The notes beneath the pieces were generated by a model. It did not search any database. It worked only from the letters and a program-made list of their open reading frames with translations, and had not been told where the DNA came from. The translations under genes and the position numbers were made by a program. This document shows, in pieces, positions 1 through 8,472 of a DNA stretch of 58,534 nt. The DNA lies in NCBI GenBank assembly GCA_035457425.1, contig DATIBR010000089.1:1-58534 (forward strand), in the 5' to 3' direction. Each line of letters starts with the position of its first letter. Position 1 is the first letter of the stretch. Origin of the DNA: Terriglobales bacterium. Lineage in GTDB: Bacteria > Acidobacteriota > Terriglobia > Terriglobales > Acidobacteriaceae.

Positions 1-120
1 GCCGAGCTTAGGAAGCGTGCCGGCAAACAAGGGAGCGATAACCAACCGCTCACCTAGGAACGAGTGCACTAGGGCAAGCGCAGCAGTCAGAATGGCGGCG
101 ATGAGTACAAACGGTTGCAT
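1..120 (-). CDS. Small membrane protein, N-terminal part only
   Basis: An ATG at 118-120 on the minus strand directly follows the TAG stop of the beta-oxidation gene (121-123), and the frame stays open to the window edge, giving 40 residues that begin MQPFVLIAAILTAALALVHS. The first 20 or so residues form one hydrophobic helix, followed by the short motif HSFLGER. Small membrane proteins starting with a hydrophobic helix and an HSxLGE motif occur widely in bacteria without known function. The zero-base spacing to the upstream gene suggests co-transcription with it. A thiolase (fadA), the usual partner of this enzyme, does not follow immediately. Confidence 0.55.
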   Translation of the reverse strand, partial: MQPFVLIAAILTAALALVHSFLGERLVIAPLFAGTLPKLG

Positions 121-2586
121 CTAGTTCCTCAGCGGCTTTCCCGTCTTCAGCGTGAACTGAATCCGCTCTTGCGTCTTCTTCTCCCCGCAGAGCGACTTGA
201 AGGCTTCGCGCTCGAGGTCGAGCAGGTACTGCTCGCTGACCGGCGTGCCGGGCGTGACGGCCCCGCCACACAGGACCTCCGCGACCTTGTTGCCGACCTT
301 CACGTCGTGGTCCGAGATGTACTCGCCCTGCCGCATCAGATGCACGCCGAGCTTGAGCGTGGCGAGGATGCTCTCGCCGGGCGCGGGAATGTCGGTGCGC
401 GGCACGGGCGGGCGGTAGCCGGCGCGCGCGAGTTCGACCGCGCAGTTCTTGGCGTCGACCAGCACGCGGTCGCGGTTCATGGTGGTCACGTCGATGTCCG
501 AGAGAAAGCCGAGACTGTGCGCCTCTTCGACAGAGGTTGAGACCTTGGCCATTGCGACCGTCTCGAAGGCCTTTTTCATGGCTTCCATGAGCTCGACCGA
601 CTCACCGCGTCCGCCGGGGCGCAGCGCGGCGGCCTGGTCGACGGCGCGCAGCGTCATCTCCTTGCAGCCGCCGCCGCCGGGCAGCAGACCCACGCCGACC
701 TCGACCAGCCCCATGTAAAGCTCGGCGTGCGGCTGGCGCACCGCGCCGTGGAGCGAGACCTCGCAGCCGCCGCCCAGCGCCATACCGAACGGCGCCACGA
801 CGACCGGCCTGGACGAGAACTTGATGGCCTGCGTCATGTTCTGGAACTGGCGGATCATCAGGTCGATCTCGGCCCACTCCTCCTCCTGCACCGCCATGAG
901 AAGCAGCATGATGTTCGCGCCCACGGAAAAATGCTGCGCGTCGTTGGTGATGACGAAGGCGTCGAAGTCCGCGCCGGCTTCAGAGCCGGGCTTGAGCGTT
1001 TGCAGGATGAGCTGGACGATGTCGCCGCCCAGCGAGTTCATCTTGGAATGGAACTCGATGCAGCCGACGCCGTCGCCCAGGTCCACGAGCGAGGCGCCCG
1101 CGTTCTTCTTCACGACCTTGGTTCCGCCGCGCTTCGCCACCGTCACCGACCACTGGCCCTCGGGCACGTCCACCGGCTTGTAGCCCTGCTTGCCGAGGTC
1201 GAAGTAGCTGCGCCCGCTCGGCAGATCCGGGTGCGCCTCGTACCAGGCCTTCGAGCCGCTCGCGAGCAGCTTCTCGGCGTTGGCCGCGACCGGCTTGCCT
1301 TCCTTCTTCATGCGCGCGACGGTCGGCTCGACGCCGACCGCGTCCCACAGCTCGAACGGGCCCATCTCCCAGTTGAAGCCCAGGCGCATCGCGCGGTCGA
1401 TCTCGACGACCGAGTCGGCGATCTCGGGAATACGATTCGCGGCGTAGGTCCACAGCTCCGACAGCGTGGTCCAGTAGAAGTTCGCGACCTTGTCTTTCGC
1501 CGGGTCGCCGGCGAGCAGCATCTTCAGGCGCTCGGGGATGGTCTCGACGTTCTTCGCCATCTCGAGTTGCGGGAATTTCGCCTTCTTGCGCGGGCCATAC
1601 TCGCCCGTCTTCCAGTCGATGGCGAGGCGGTCCTGGCCTTCGGGCGCGCCTTTCACCTTCTTGTAGAAGCCGCCGCCGGTCTTGTCGCCGAGCAGCTTGC
1701 GCTCCAGCATCTGCTGGTAGAAGGCGGGGACGGCGAGGTCGCTGCGTTCGTCGAGCATGCCGGCCTTGCCGCTCGGACCTTCTGCTGAAGCGCGCGCCGC
1801 GGTCATGTTCGCCACCACGTGGCCGAGGATATCGAGGCCGACCATGTCGATGGTGCGGAAGGTCGCCGACTTGGGCCAGCCGACGGCCGCGCCGGTGAGC
1901 GCGTCGACGTCTTCGATGCTGAGGTCGAGCTGCTGCATCACGCGCATCACGTTCAGGACGCTGAACGTCCCGATGCGGTTGGCGATGAAGTTCGGCGTGT
2001 CCTTCGCGCGTACGATGCCCTTGCCCAGGCGCAGGTCGCAGAAGCGCCCGACCGCCGCGACCGAATCCTTGTCCGAGTCGGGCGTGGTGATGATCTCCAG
2101 CAGCCGCATGTAGCGCGGCGGGTTGAAGAAGTGGGTGCCGAACCACGAGCGGCGGAAGTCCTCGGGGAAGCCCTCGGCGATCTTCGAGACCGGCAGGCCG
2201 CTGGTGTTGGTGGTGATGATGGTTCCCGGCTTGCGCACCGCATCCACTTTCTTCAGCAGCGCGCGCTTGATGTCGAGGTTCTCGGCGACCGCCTCGATGA
2301 TCCAGTCGGCCTGCGCGACCAGCCCGAGGTCGTCGTCGAAGTTGCCGATGGTGACCAGGCGCGCGACGTCGGCCGAGAAGAACGCCGCCGGCTTCGATCT
2401 GCGCGCGGCTTCCAGGCCCGCCGCCACGATCTTGTTGCGCTCGGCCTTGGGAGCGTCTGCCGCCACGCCGGGCGGCACGATATCCAGCAGGAAGCAGGGA
2501 ACACCGGCGTTGGCCAGGTGTGCCGCGATGCGCGCGCCCATCGTCCCGGCTCCCAAAACAGCGACCTTATCAATGCGTTTTTGCAT
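121..2586 (-). CDS. fadN: FadN-type 3-hydroxyacyl-CoA dehydrogenase / enoyl-CoA hydratase
   Basis: 821 residues with the dehydrogenase half first and the crotonase half last, the order of FadN rather than of proteobacterial FadB. The N-terminus has the Rossmann motif GAGTMG (about residues 12-17) for NAD binding. The catalytic-His motif THFFNPP (His152) is followed by RYMRLLEII. A C-terminal dehydrogenase domain and then a crotonase domain with ALGGGCEVSLHG and GVGLLPGGGG follow. The protein should catalyse hydration and NAD-dependent oxidation of acyl-CoA intermediates in cytosolic fatty-acid beta-oxidation. The leader is about 260 nt and its promoter carries a FadR-like palindrome (2852-2873). 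Family assignment is secure. The order of domains is what decides between FadN and FadB. Confidence 0.93.
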   Translation of the reverse strand: MQKRIDKVAVLGAGTMGARIAAHLANAGVPCFLLDIVPPGVAADAPKAERNKIVAAGLEAARRSKPAAFFSADVARLVTIGNFDDDLGLVAQADWIIEAVAENLDIKRALLKKVDAVRKPGTIITTNTSGLPVSKIAEGFPEDFRRSWFGTHFFNPPRYMRLLEIITTPDSDKDSVAAVGRFCDLRLGKGIVRAKDTPNFIANRIGTFSVLNVMRVMQQLDLSIEDVDALTGAAVGWPKSATFRTIDMVGLDILGHVVANMTAARASAEGPSGKAGMLDERSDLAVPAFYQQMLERKLLGDKTGGGFYKKVKGAPEGQDRLAIDWKTGEYGPRKKAKFPQLEMAKNVETIPERLKMLLAGDPAKDKVANFYWTTLSELWTYAANRIPEIADSVVEIDRAMRLGFNWEMGPFELWDAVGVEPTVARMKKEGKPVAANAEKLLASGSKAWYEAHPDLPSGRSYFDLGKQGYKPVDVPEGQWSVTVAKRGGTKVVKKNAGASLVDLGDGVGCIEFHSKMNSLGGDIVQLILQTLKPGSEAGADFDAFVITNDAQHFSVGANIMLLLMAVQEEEWAEIDLMIRQFQNMTQAIKFSSRPVVVAPFGMALGGGCEVSLHGAVRQPHAELYMGLVEVGVGLLPGGGGCKEMTLRAVDQAAALRPGGRGESVELMEAMKKAFETVAMAKVSTSVEEAHSLGFLSDIDVTTMNRDRVLVDAKNCAVELARAGYRPPVPRTDIPAPGESILATLKLGVHLMRQGEYISDHDVKVGNKVAEVLCGGAVTPGTPVSEQYLLDLEREAFKSLCGEKKTQERIQFTLKTGKPLRN

Positions 2587-2846
2587 GGGGATGAGCGCTC
2601 AGCCGCGGAAACGCGCGACGAGAAAACTGCGCCTTTCTGGAATGAAATGTGAGGGAGCCGACGAGCAGACTGCGGGGAATTGGATGAGAGGGAGCTCAGC
2701 CCCGTTGTGCATGCGCGAGTCGCGGCAAAGGTCCACGCTCAAAACTCCGTCAGACGAATCGGGCCGGCTGAGGAACAGGCACGCGCCGGAGTGAATGTGG
2801 GGGTGAGGATGGCACTGACGGCGCGTGCCCCTTATCAATTGTCCCG

Positions 2847-2876
2847 ATGCTACTGAATGAGCCTTCATTCAGTCAA
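2847..2876 (-). promoter_or_regulatory. Promoter with embedded FadR-like operator upstream of fadN
   Basis: On the minus strand a -35 TTGACT (2876-2871) and -10 TAGCAT (2852-2847) are separated by 18 nt. Across the -35 and spacer lies a perfect 9-bp inverted repeat, ACTGAATGA-gcct-TCATTCAGT (2852-2873). Its core TGAATGA-N4-TCATTCA has the sequence and 7-4-7 geometry of the operator bound by the Bacillus TetR-family repressor FadR, which releases on long-chain acyl-CoA. Repression of beta-oxidation until fatty acids appear is inferred. No TetR regulator gene is in the window. Confidence 0.65.
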
Positions 2877-2933
2877 CAACAAAGATGCTCGATCCCGCGC
2901 CGGGGAGGGCTGCTGCCGGATCCCGCGTGGTGC

Positions 2934-2990
2934 TTGACATAGGCGCGCACGGTCGTGTATTAAACCATCAGGTTAATTAACCAGAAGGTT
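2934..2990 (+). promoter_or_regulatory. Promoter and double ArsR-type operator
   Basis: TTGACA (2934-2939) and TATTAA (2958-2963) are spaced by 18 nt. Overlapping the -10 and the start region is AACC-N4-GGTT-AATT-AACC-N4-GGTT (2963-2990): two copies of an AACC-N4-GGTT inverted repeat 4 nt apart, with a perfect 12-bp palindrome GGTTAATTAACC at the centre (2971-2982). The position right in front of an ArsR-family gene and over its promoter indicates autorepression. The last repeat also contains the likely ribosome site AGAAGG. Confidence 0.7.
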
Positions 2991-2997
2991 GAACACG

Positions 2998-3357
2998 ATG
3001 ACCTCCGACCACCTCAGCGCCACCTTCGCCGCCCTCGCCGACCCCACGCGGCGCGCCATCCTGGCGCGGCTCGCGCGCGGCGAGGCTTCGGTCAAGCAGC
3101 TGGCCCAGCCCTTCGAGATGAGCCTGCCCGCCGTCTCCAAGCACCTGAAGGTGCTGGAGCGCGCCGGGCTCATCGCGCGCGGGCGCGAGGCGCAATGGCG
3201 CCCCGCGCGGCTCGAGGGCGACCGGCTGAAGGAGGTTGCCGACTGGGTGGAGCACTACCGGCGGTTCTGGACGGAGAGCCTCGACCGGCTGGAGCGGTAT
3301 CTGCAGGAACAGAAAAAAGAGAGGAAGCATGTCCGCGATCAAGGCAGGAAGCACTGA
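2998..3357 (+). CDS. ArsR-family winged-helix regulator
   Basis: 119 residues with a single winged-helix fold. It carries the family signature ALADPTRRAILARL near the N-terminus and a recognition helix around MSLPAVSKHLKVLERAGL. No ArsR metal-binding CxC motif is present, so it belongs to the non-metal group that is usually paired with SRPBCC proteins. ATG 2998 is preferred over TTG 2989 because AGAAGG (2983-2988) sits 9 nt upstream of it. The 3' end overlaps the next gene by 29 nt, implying translational coupling. It probably represses its own operon through the double operator just upstream. Confidence 0.88.
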   Translation: MTSDHLSATFAALADPTRRAILARLARGEASVKQLAQPFEMSLPAVSKHLKVLERAGLIARGREAQWRPARLEGDRLKEVADWVEHYRRFWTESLDRLERYLQEQKKERKHVRDQGRKH

Positions 3358-4231
3358 CACGCAGGCGCGCGAGCTGGTGATCTCGCGCCTGCTCGACGCG
3401 CCGCGCGAGATGGTATGGGCGGCATGGACCGACCCCCAGCAGGTCGTGCACTGGTGGGGGCCGAAGGGCTTCACCACCACCATCCACGAGATGAACGTGC
3501 AGCCGGGCGGCGTGTGGCGCCAGACGATGCACGGCCCCGGTGGCGCCGACTATCCCAACAAGAGCGTCTTCCGCGAAGTGGTTCCGCCGGAGCGCATCGT
3601 GTACTCGCACGGCGGCGGCAAGCAGGGCGGCAAGGGCCACAGCTTCGAGGCCACCTGGACGTTCGAGCAACAGGAAGGCAACAAGACGCTGCTCACCATC
3701 CGCATGGTCTTCCCGACGCAGGAGGATCGCGACCTGGTGATCGAGAAGTACGACGCGCGCGAGGGCGGCAAGCAGACCCTCGGCCGCCTCGCCGGCTACC
3801 TGGCCGATGTCGTCACGGTCGAGCGCACCTACGACGCGCCGGTCGAGCAAGTGTGGCGTGCGCTCACCGACCTGGAGCAGATGAAGCAGTGGTACTTCCA
3901 GGAGCTCACCGCCTTCCGGCCGGAGGTGGGGTTCGAGACGCGCGTGGACGTGGAGCACGAGGGCAAGGTGTACATCCACGACTGGAAGGTGACCGAGGTG
4001 GTCCCCAACAGGAAGCTTGCCTACCGCTGGCGTTATCCCGATGTGGCGGGCGATTCGGTCGTCAGCTTCGAACTCTTCCCCGAGGGAAAGAAGACCCGGC
4101 TGGTGCTCAGGCACACGGGGCTGGCATCGTTCGACGGCGAGAAGCACCCGGATTACGCGGTCAAGAACTTCCGGGGTGGCTGGACGCACTTCGCCCAGGC
4201 GCTGGGCGAGTTCGTGGCGAAGCGGAAGTAG
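3329..4231 (+). CDS. Tandem AHSA1/SRPBCC-domain protein
   Basis: 300 residues made of two consecutive AHSA1-like SRPBCC domains. The first begins RELVISRLLDAPREMVWAAW with the WWGPKGF motif. The second begins near residue 162 at VERTYDAPVEQVWRALTD and continues to the C-terminus. Family members have a deep hydrophobic ligand pocket, and their ligands are mostly unknown. Normally one domain is encoded after the ArsR gene, so this looks like a fusion of two paralogous genes. ATG 3329 is preceded by GAGGAAG and lies inside the ArsR gene, so the two are coupled. The domain call is secure and the ligand is unknown. Confidence 0.88.
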   Translation: MSAIKAGSTDTQARELVISRLLDAPREMVWAAWTDPQQVVHWWGPKGFTTTIHEMNVQPGGVWRQTMHGPGGADYPNKSVFREVVPPERIVYSHGGGKQGGKGHSFEATWTFEQQEGNKTLLTIRMVFPTQEDRDLVIEKYDAREGGKQTLGRLAGYLADVVTVERTYDAPVEQVWRALTDLEQMKQWYFQELTAFRPEVGFETRVDVEHEGKVYIHDWKVTEVVPNRKLAYRWRYPDVAGDSVVSFELFPEGKKTRLVLRHTGLASFDGEKHPDYAVKNFRGGWTHFAQALGEFVAKRK

Positions 4232-4273
4232 GAAAGCAACGCCGTTGCAGCCCGGCCGCCCTCGGCCGGGCTC

Positions 4274-6442
4274 TTATCTTGCGCGCGCGAGCACCAGCGT
4301 GATGTCGTCGGGCTGCTCGGCCGAGCCGATCCAGTCCTGCACCGCCTGGATGACCTCTTCCGAGATGCGCGCCAGCGGCTCGCGCTGGTGGGTCTTCACG
4401 AGTTCCAGCAGGCGTTCGGTGCCGAACTCGCCGAACTCGTTCTCCGGCTCGATCACTCCGTCGGAGAACGCGACGAACAGGTCGCCGGGCCGCAGCTCGA
4501 TGTGCGCGTCTTCCCACTTCGGGTGGTCGAACAGTCCGACCATCAGGCCCGACGCGCCGTCGAGTTTTCGCACCGTGCCGTCCGCGCCGACGACGTAAGG
4601 CGGCAGGTGCGCGGCGTTCGAATAGACCAGCTTGCGCTCCGCCTCCTCGTAGATGCCGAGGAACAGCGTGGCGTACTTCTCGAGCGGCGTCGTCTCGTAG
4701 AGGTGCTTGTTGAGCAGGCCGAGCGCCGAGGCCGGCGATTGCGTGGCGCGCGCCAGCAGCGCCGCGCTCTCGCCCGAGGGCACCGGCACGGTCGCGGCGA
4801 GGGTGAGCGACGGCAGCGCCGCCGAGCCCAGCTTCTCGTAGGCGCGGACGGCGGAGTGCACGGTCGCCATCATCAGCGCGGCCGAGATGCCCTTGCCGGA
4901 GATGTCGCCCACCGCGATGCCGAGCTTCCCGGCGCCGAACGGGATGAAGTCGTAGTAATCGCCGCTCACGGTGCGCGCCGGCTTGCACACGCCCTGCACC
5001 TCGAGCGTCGGCAGGCCCTTGGGGTCGTGCGGGAAGAGCTGGTCCTGCACCTCCTGCGCGATGGCCAGCTCGTTCTGCAGCCGCTCTTTTTCCTTCTGCT
5101 CGAGGATCAGCCGCTGGATGTCCTCGGTCATCGCGTTGAACGAGCCTTGCAGCTCGGCGAGCTGGTCGTTGCCGCGCACCTCGATGCGGTGCGCGAAATC
5201 CGCGCGCTTGATGTGCTGGGTCGCTTCGTAGAGGTTGGCGATGCTGCGCGTCATGGTGCGCGTGAGGCCGGCCCCGATGCCGAACGCGATCAGCTCGATG
5301 ATCCCGAAGGCGATGGCCGCGGCGCTCAGCGCGGTGAGCACGATGGTCGCCGAGGTGCTCATGTTGGCGAACAGCTGCGGGTAGAGCACGGAGTAGCGCG
5401 TGCGCCCGCCGAACAGTCCGTTCGAGCGCTTGCCGCTCTGCCACTCCACCATCTCGTACGGCGTGCCGTAGAGGATCTCGTTGTCGAGCGTGCGCGTCGC
5501 GGGCGGCAGCGTGCCGGCCGTGACCGTGGGGCCGCGCTGGTTTCCCTTGCGGTCGGTGATCTGCGCCTTCGGCCGGTTCGCGCTGAGCGAGAGCTTCGGC
5601 CCTTTGCTCTCCGCGCCGCTCTTCTTCTGGTCGACGTCCCAGTTCTGGTCGTCGGTGGTGAAGTCGGGCGTCCATGCGTTGAACGTCCCGAGGGACCTCG
5701 CGAGATGCGCGGCGGCTTCGTCCTTCAGGTCCTTGCGCGAGAGGATGGCAAGGCGGCCGGCGGGAGTGGCGCGCGTCGTGATCGCCAGGAGGAAGAGCTT
5801 GTCGCCTTCGGCCGCGATGGTCTTCTCGGGATCCTTCACCCAGGCGGGAAGCTGGGCGGGCGCCCCTGGTTGCGCGGCCAGCAGCTTGCCGTCGAGCCAC
5901 ACCGACATCGCGACGCCGGCGGCCTCGCCTTTGCCGACCAGGTCGCGCGCGCGCTTGTCGGGCGCGCCGGCCCCGGCGGCCATCTGCTCGCTCACGAGCT
6001 GGTTGGCGGCGGCCATGGTGTCGAGCTCCTTGCGGATCTCCGACACCGCCACGAAGGTGGCGAACTGCCCCGCGAACAGGTAGCCCACGATGAGCGCCAT
6101 CAGCAGCAGCAGCACGATGGGGATCACGCCGATGAAGAAGTAGGTGACGAACAGCCGCCGCCGCACGCTCCACATCAGCCGCAGGCGGATCCACCGGAGG
6201 AGCAGCCCGAGCAGCAGCACGATGGTCACGAACCGGGTCGCGTTGTACCACCACTCCGCGAACGCCTGCGGGCCGGCGCCGGCGCCGAACGCGCGGAAGG
6301 CGTAGTAGACGACCGCGAACGCCACGGTGAGAGCGGCGCTGAAGGCCGCCAGCAGCGCCAGGCGCGTCTGCGGGATGTAGCGCCGCGAGACGCCGCGCGC
6401 GCGCAGCGTGCGCTGCCAGGACCGGTTGGAGTGTGCTGCCAT
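4274..6442 (-). CDS. Membrane HAMP-PP2C (SpoIIE/RsbU-like) serine phosphatase
   Basis: 722 residues. Hydrophobic helices near residues 27-47, 68-80 and 99-125 are followed by a roughly 200-residue extracytoplasmic region. Next come another membrane helix near 355-380, a HAMP linker, a coiled-coil (LEQKEKERLQNELAIAQEVQ) and a C-terminal PP2C phosphatase. The phosphatase has GDYYDF and GDISGKG, the metal-binding aspartate motifs of SpoIIE/RsbU enzymes. Such proteins dephosphorylate anti-sigma-factor antagonists to switch on stress sigma factors. No partner kinase or antagonist is adjacent. It is divergent from the gas vesicle locus with only 101 bp between start codons. A TATAAT 11 nt before the ATG implies a very short leader. 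Confidence 0.88.
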   Translation of the reverse strand: MAAHSNRSWQRTLRARGVSRRYIPQTRLALLAAFSAALTVAFAVVYYAFRAFGAGAGPQAFAEWWYNATRFVTIVLLLGLLLRWIRLRLMWSVRRRLFVTYFFIGVIPIVLLLLMALIVGYLFAGQFATFVAVSEIRKELDTMAAANQLVSEQMAAGAGAPDKRARDLVGKGEAAGVAMSVWLDGKLLAAQPGAPAQLPAWVKDPEKTIAAEGDKLFLLAITTRATPAGRLAILSRKDLKDEAAAHLARSLGTFNAWTPDFTTDDQNWDVDQKKSGAESKGPKLSLSANRPKAQITDRKGNQRGPTVTAGTLPPATRTLDNEILYGTPYEMVEWQSGKRSNGLFGGRTRYSVLYPQLFANMSTSATIVLTALSAAAIAFGIIELIAFGIGAGLTRTMTRSIANLYEATQHIKRADFAHRIEVRGNDQLAELQGSFNAMTEDIQRLILEQKEKERLQNELAIAQEVQDQLFPHDPKGLPTLEVQGVCKPARTVSGDYYDFIPFGAGKLGIAVGDISGKGISAALMMATVHSAVRAYEKLGSAALPSLTLAATVPVPSGESAALLARATQSPASALGLLNKHLYETTPLEKYATLFLGIYEEAERKLVYSNAAHLPPYVVGADGTVRKLDGASGLMVGLFDHPKWEDAHIELRPGDLFVAFSDGVIEPENEFGEFGTERLLELVKTHQREPLARISEEVIQAVQDWIGSAEQPDDITLVLARAR

Positions 6443-6531
6443 CGCTGGCTTCGATTATAGGCGGAGCGTTCCCCCGAACCGTTCCCACCAGTGAATACGT
6501 GGCTCGGCGCCTCCTGGTTCACGGCGGCGGT

Positions 6532-6543
6532 TAGAATGCCGCC
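6532..6543 (+). promoter_or_regulatory. Leaderless-type -10 element before the gas vesicle locus
   Basis: TAGAAT (6532-6537) lies exactly 6 nt before the GTG start of the ATPase gene. This places the expected transcription start on or within a base of the start codon. No ribosome-binding site is present between them. The same TAGAAT-N6-start arrangement occurs at 9487, 15603, 15585 and 20403. Confidence 0.6.
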
Positions 6544-8472
6544 GTGGCCGCGCTCTCGTTCTTCGTCGGCAAGGGCGGCGTCGGCAAGACGACGCTCAGC
6601 GCCGCCTATGCCGCGCACGCCGCCGCGACGCGCCCCCGCGAGCGCGTGCTGCTGCTCTCCACCGACCCGGCGCACTCCGTGGCCGACGTCTTTCAGGTCC
6701 GGCTGGGCGATGCGCCGAAGCGCGTCCGGCTGGCGCGCGGCAACCTCTCGCTCTGGCAGGTCGACGCCGAGAAGCAGTTCCGCAAGTTCCTCGCCGTCAA
6801 TCGCGACGCCATCCTCACCCTGGTCGAGAACGGCACCATCTTCTCGCGCGAGGAGATCGAGCCGCTGCTCGACACCACGCTGCCCGGCATGGCCGAGATG
6901 GCCGCGCTGCTCGCCATCCACGACCTGCTCGCCTCGGGCGCGTACGACCGCATCGTCGTGGACACCGCGCCCATCGGCCACACGCTGCGCCTGTTCGAGA
7001 TGCCGGAGCACTTTGCCAGGTTCCTCGACTTCCTTGACGTGGCCGCCGGGCGCGACCAGGTGCTGGCGGCGCACTTCGGCGGGCGCGCGCGCCCGGTCTC
7101 GCAGCCCTTCATCGCGGAGTGGCGCCAGATGGTGAAGGACGTCCGCACGGCGCTGGCCGAGGACGGCACGGACGTCGTGCTGGTCACCACGCCGGAGACT
7201 TTTTCGCTCAACGAGTCGGTGCGGGTCGCGCGGCAGATGCGCGAGTCCGAAGCCGCGATCGCTCTGACGCGCGTCGTTCTGAACAAGGTCGTTGAGCGCT
7301 CCGCGAAGTGCGCGGAGTGCGGGCCGCGCGCGCAGTCGGCCAAACGCGCCCGCGTCTTCCTGCGGCGCAACTTCCGGCGCTTGCCGGTGCAGGCCGCTCC
7401 CGACCCGGGGCATCCCATCCTGGGCGCCGCGGCGCTCGCCGCCTTCGGCGCGCACGTGTTCGCGCGCAAGCCGCTGCGGCTTCGGCCGGCTTCGCCTGCC
7501 GCCTCGGCGAAGCTCAGTTTCCGCCCCGTCAAATGGCCGGAGCTGCGCGCGCCGCTCACGCTCACGCTCGGCAAGGGCGGCGTGGGCAAGACGACCATCT
7601 CCGCCGCGCTGGCCTTCCACGCGCGCGCCGCGCAGCCCAAGGTGGCATTGACCATCTGCTCCACCGATCCCGCGCCCTCGCTCGACGACGTCTTCCAGAA
7701 GCCGATCGACGACCGCGGCGCCTCCGTCCTGGGCGACGCCAGGTTCCGCGCGATGGAGTTCGCCTCGGTCGACGAGTTCCGCCGCTGGGCCGAGCGCATG
7801 AAGCGCCAGCTCGACCAGGCGCTCTCCACCAACGTCCAGGGCGTCCACGTGGACATGTCGCTCGACCGCGCCGTCTTTGCCGCGCTGCTCGACATCGTCC
7901 CGCCCGGCGTCGACGAGCTGTTCGCCACCTTTCGCATCCTCGACCTGCTCGACGCCAGGCGCGGCCGCGTGGTCATCGACATGGCGCCCACCGGGCACGC
8001 GCTCGACCTGCTGCGCATGCCCGACCGCATGCTGCTCTGGTCGCGCCTGCTGTTGAAAAGCCTCGCGCCGCACCGTACACTCCCACTCGCTCGCGAGATC
8101 GCGGTCGAGGTGGCGACCATCGCGCAGCGTGTGCGCGAGCTCGCGCAGATGTTGCGCGACGCGAAGCGCGCGGAGCTCTTTGTCGTCATGCTGGCCGAGC
8201 CCATGCCCGACCGCGAGACGCGACGCCTGCTGGCGTCGCTCGAGCATATGGGTATCCAGCCTGCGGCGCTCTTCGTGAACCGCGTCCTATTTCCCGAAGG
8301 CGCCGGCGGCTGCCGCCGCTGCCAGACGGCGCGCCGCTGGCAGCTCGCGACCCTGGCGCGGCTCCCCAGCCTCGACGCCGAGCTGCTGGTCGCGCGCGAC
8401 TTCGGCCACGAGATCGCCGGACGCAAGGCTCTCGAACGCTTCACCCGCGAACTATGGCGCATCGCTCGATGA
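6544..8472 (+). CDS. Tandem ArsA/Get3-like ATPase of the gas vesicle locus
   Basis: 642 residues in two homologous ATPase halves. Half 1 has the deviant P-loop GKGGVGKTT (residues 9-17), LLLSTDPAHSVADVF and VVDTAPIGHTLRLF. Half 2 has GKGGVGKTT at 343-351, STDPAPSLDDVF and IDMAPTGHALDLL. Each half also carries a CxxC pair (Cys256/259 and Cys590/593), reminiscent of the zinc site of Get3. Such ATPases either energise arsenite efflux or chaperone hydrophobic tail-anchored proteins. There are no ars genes here, and the stop codon overlaps the next gvp start (ATGA). A role in delivering or assembling the very hydrophobic GvpA subunits is therefore inferred. GTG is the start because TAGAAT lies 6 nt upstream. 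Confidence 0.85.
   Translation: MAALSFFVGKGGVGKTTLSAAYAAHAAATRPRERVLLLSTDPAHSVADVFQVRLGDAPKRVRLARGNLSLWQVDAEKQFRKFLAVNRDAILTLVENGTIFSREEIEPLLDTTLPGMAEMAALLAIHDLLASGAYDRIVVDTAPIGHTLRLFEMPEHFARFLDFLDVAAGRDQVLAAHFGGRARPVSQPFIAEWRQMVKDVRTALAEDGTDVVLVTTPETFSLNESVRVARQMRESEAAIALTRVVLNKVVERSAKCAECGPRAQSAKRARVFLRRNFRRLPVQAAPDPGHPILGAAALAAFGAHVFARKPLRLRPASPAASAKLSFRPVKWPELRAPLTLTLGKGGVGKTTISAALAFHARAAQPKVALTICSTDPAPSLDDVFQKPIDDRGASVLGDARFRAMEFASVDEFRRWAERMKRQLDQALSTNVQGVHVDMSLDRAVFAALLDIVPPGVDELFATFRILDLLDARRGRVVIDMAPTGHALDLLRMPDRMLLWSRLLLKSLAPHRTLPLAREIAVEVATIAQRVRELAQMLRDAKRAELFVVMLAEPMPDRETRRLLASLEHMGIQPAALFVNRVLFPEGAGGCRRCQTARRWQLATLARLPSLDAELLVARDFGHEIAGRKALERFTRELWRIAR

Noticed and set aside
6544-8472. 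Arsenite-efflux ATPase ArsA
   Set aside because: No arsB, arsC or arsD nearby, and the gene is translationally coupled to gas vesicle genes, so an arsenic role is unlikely.
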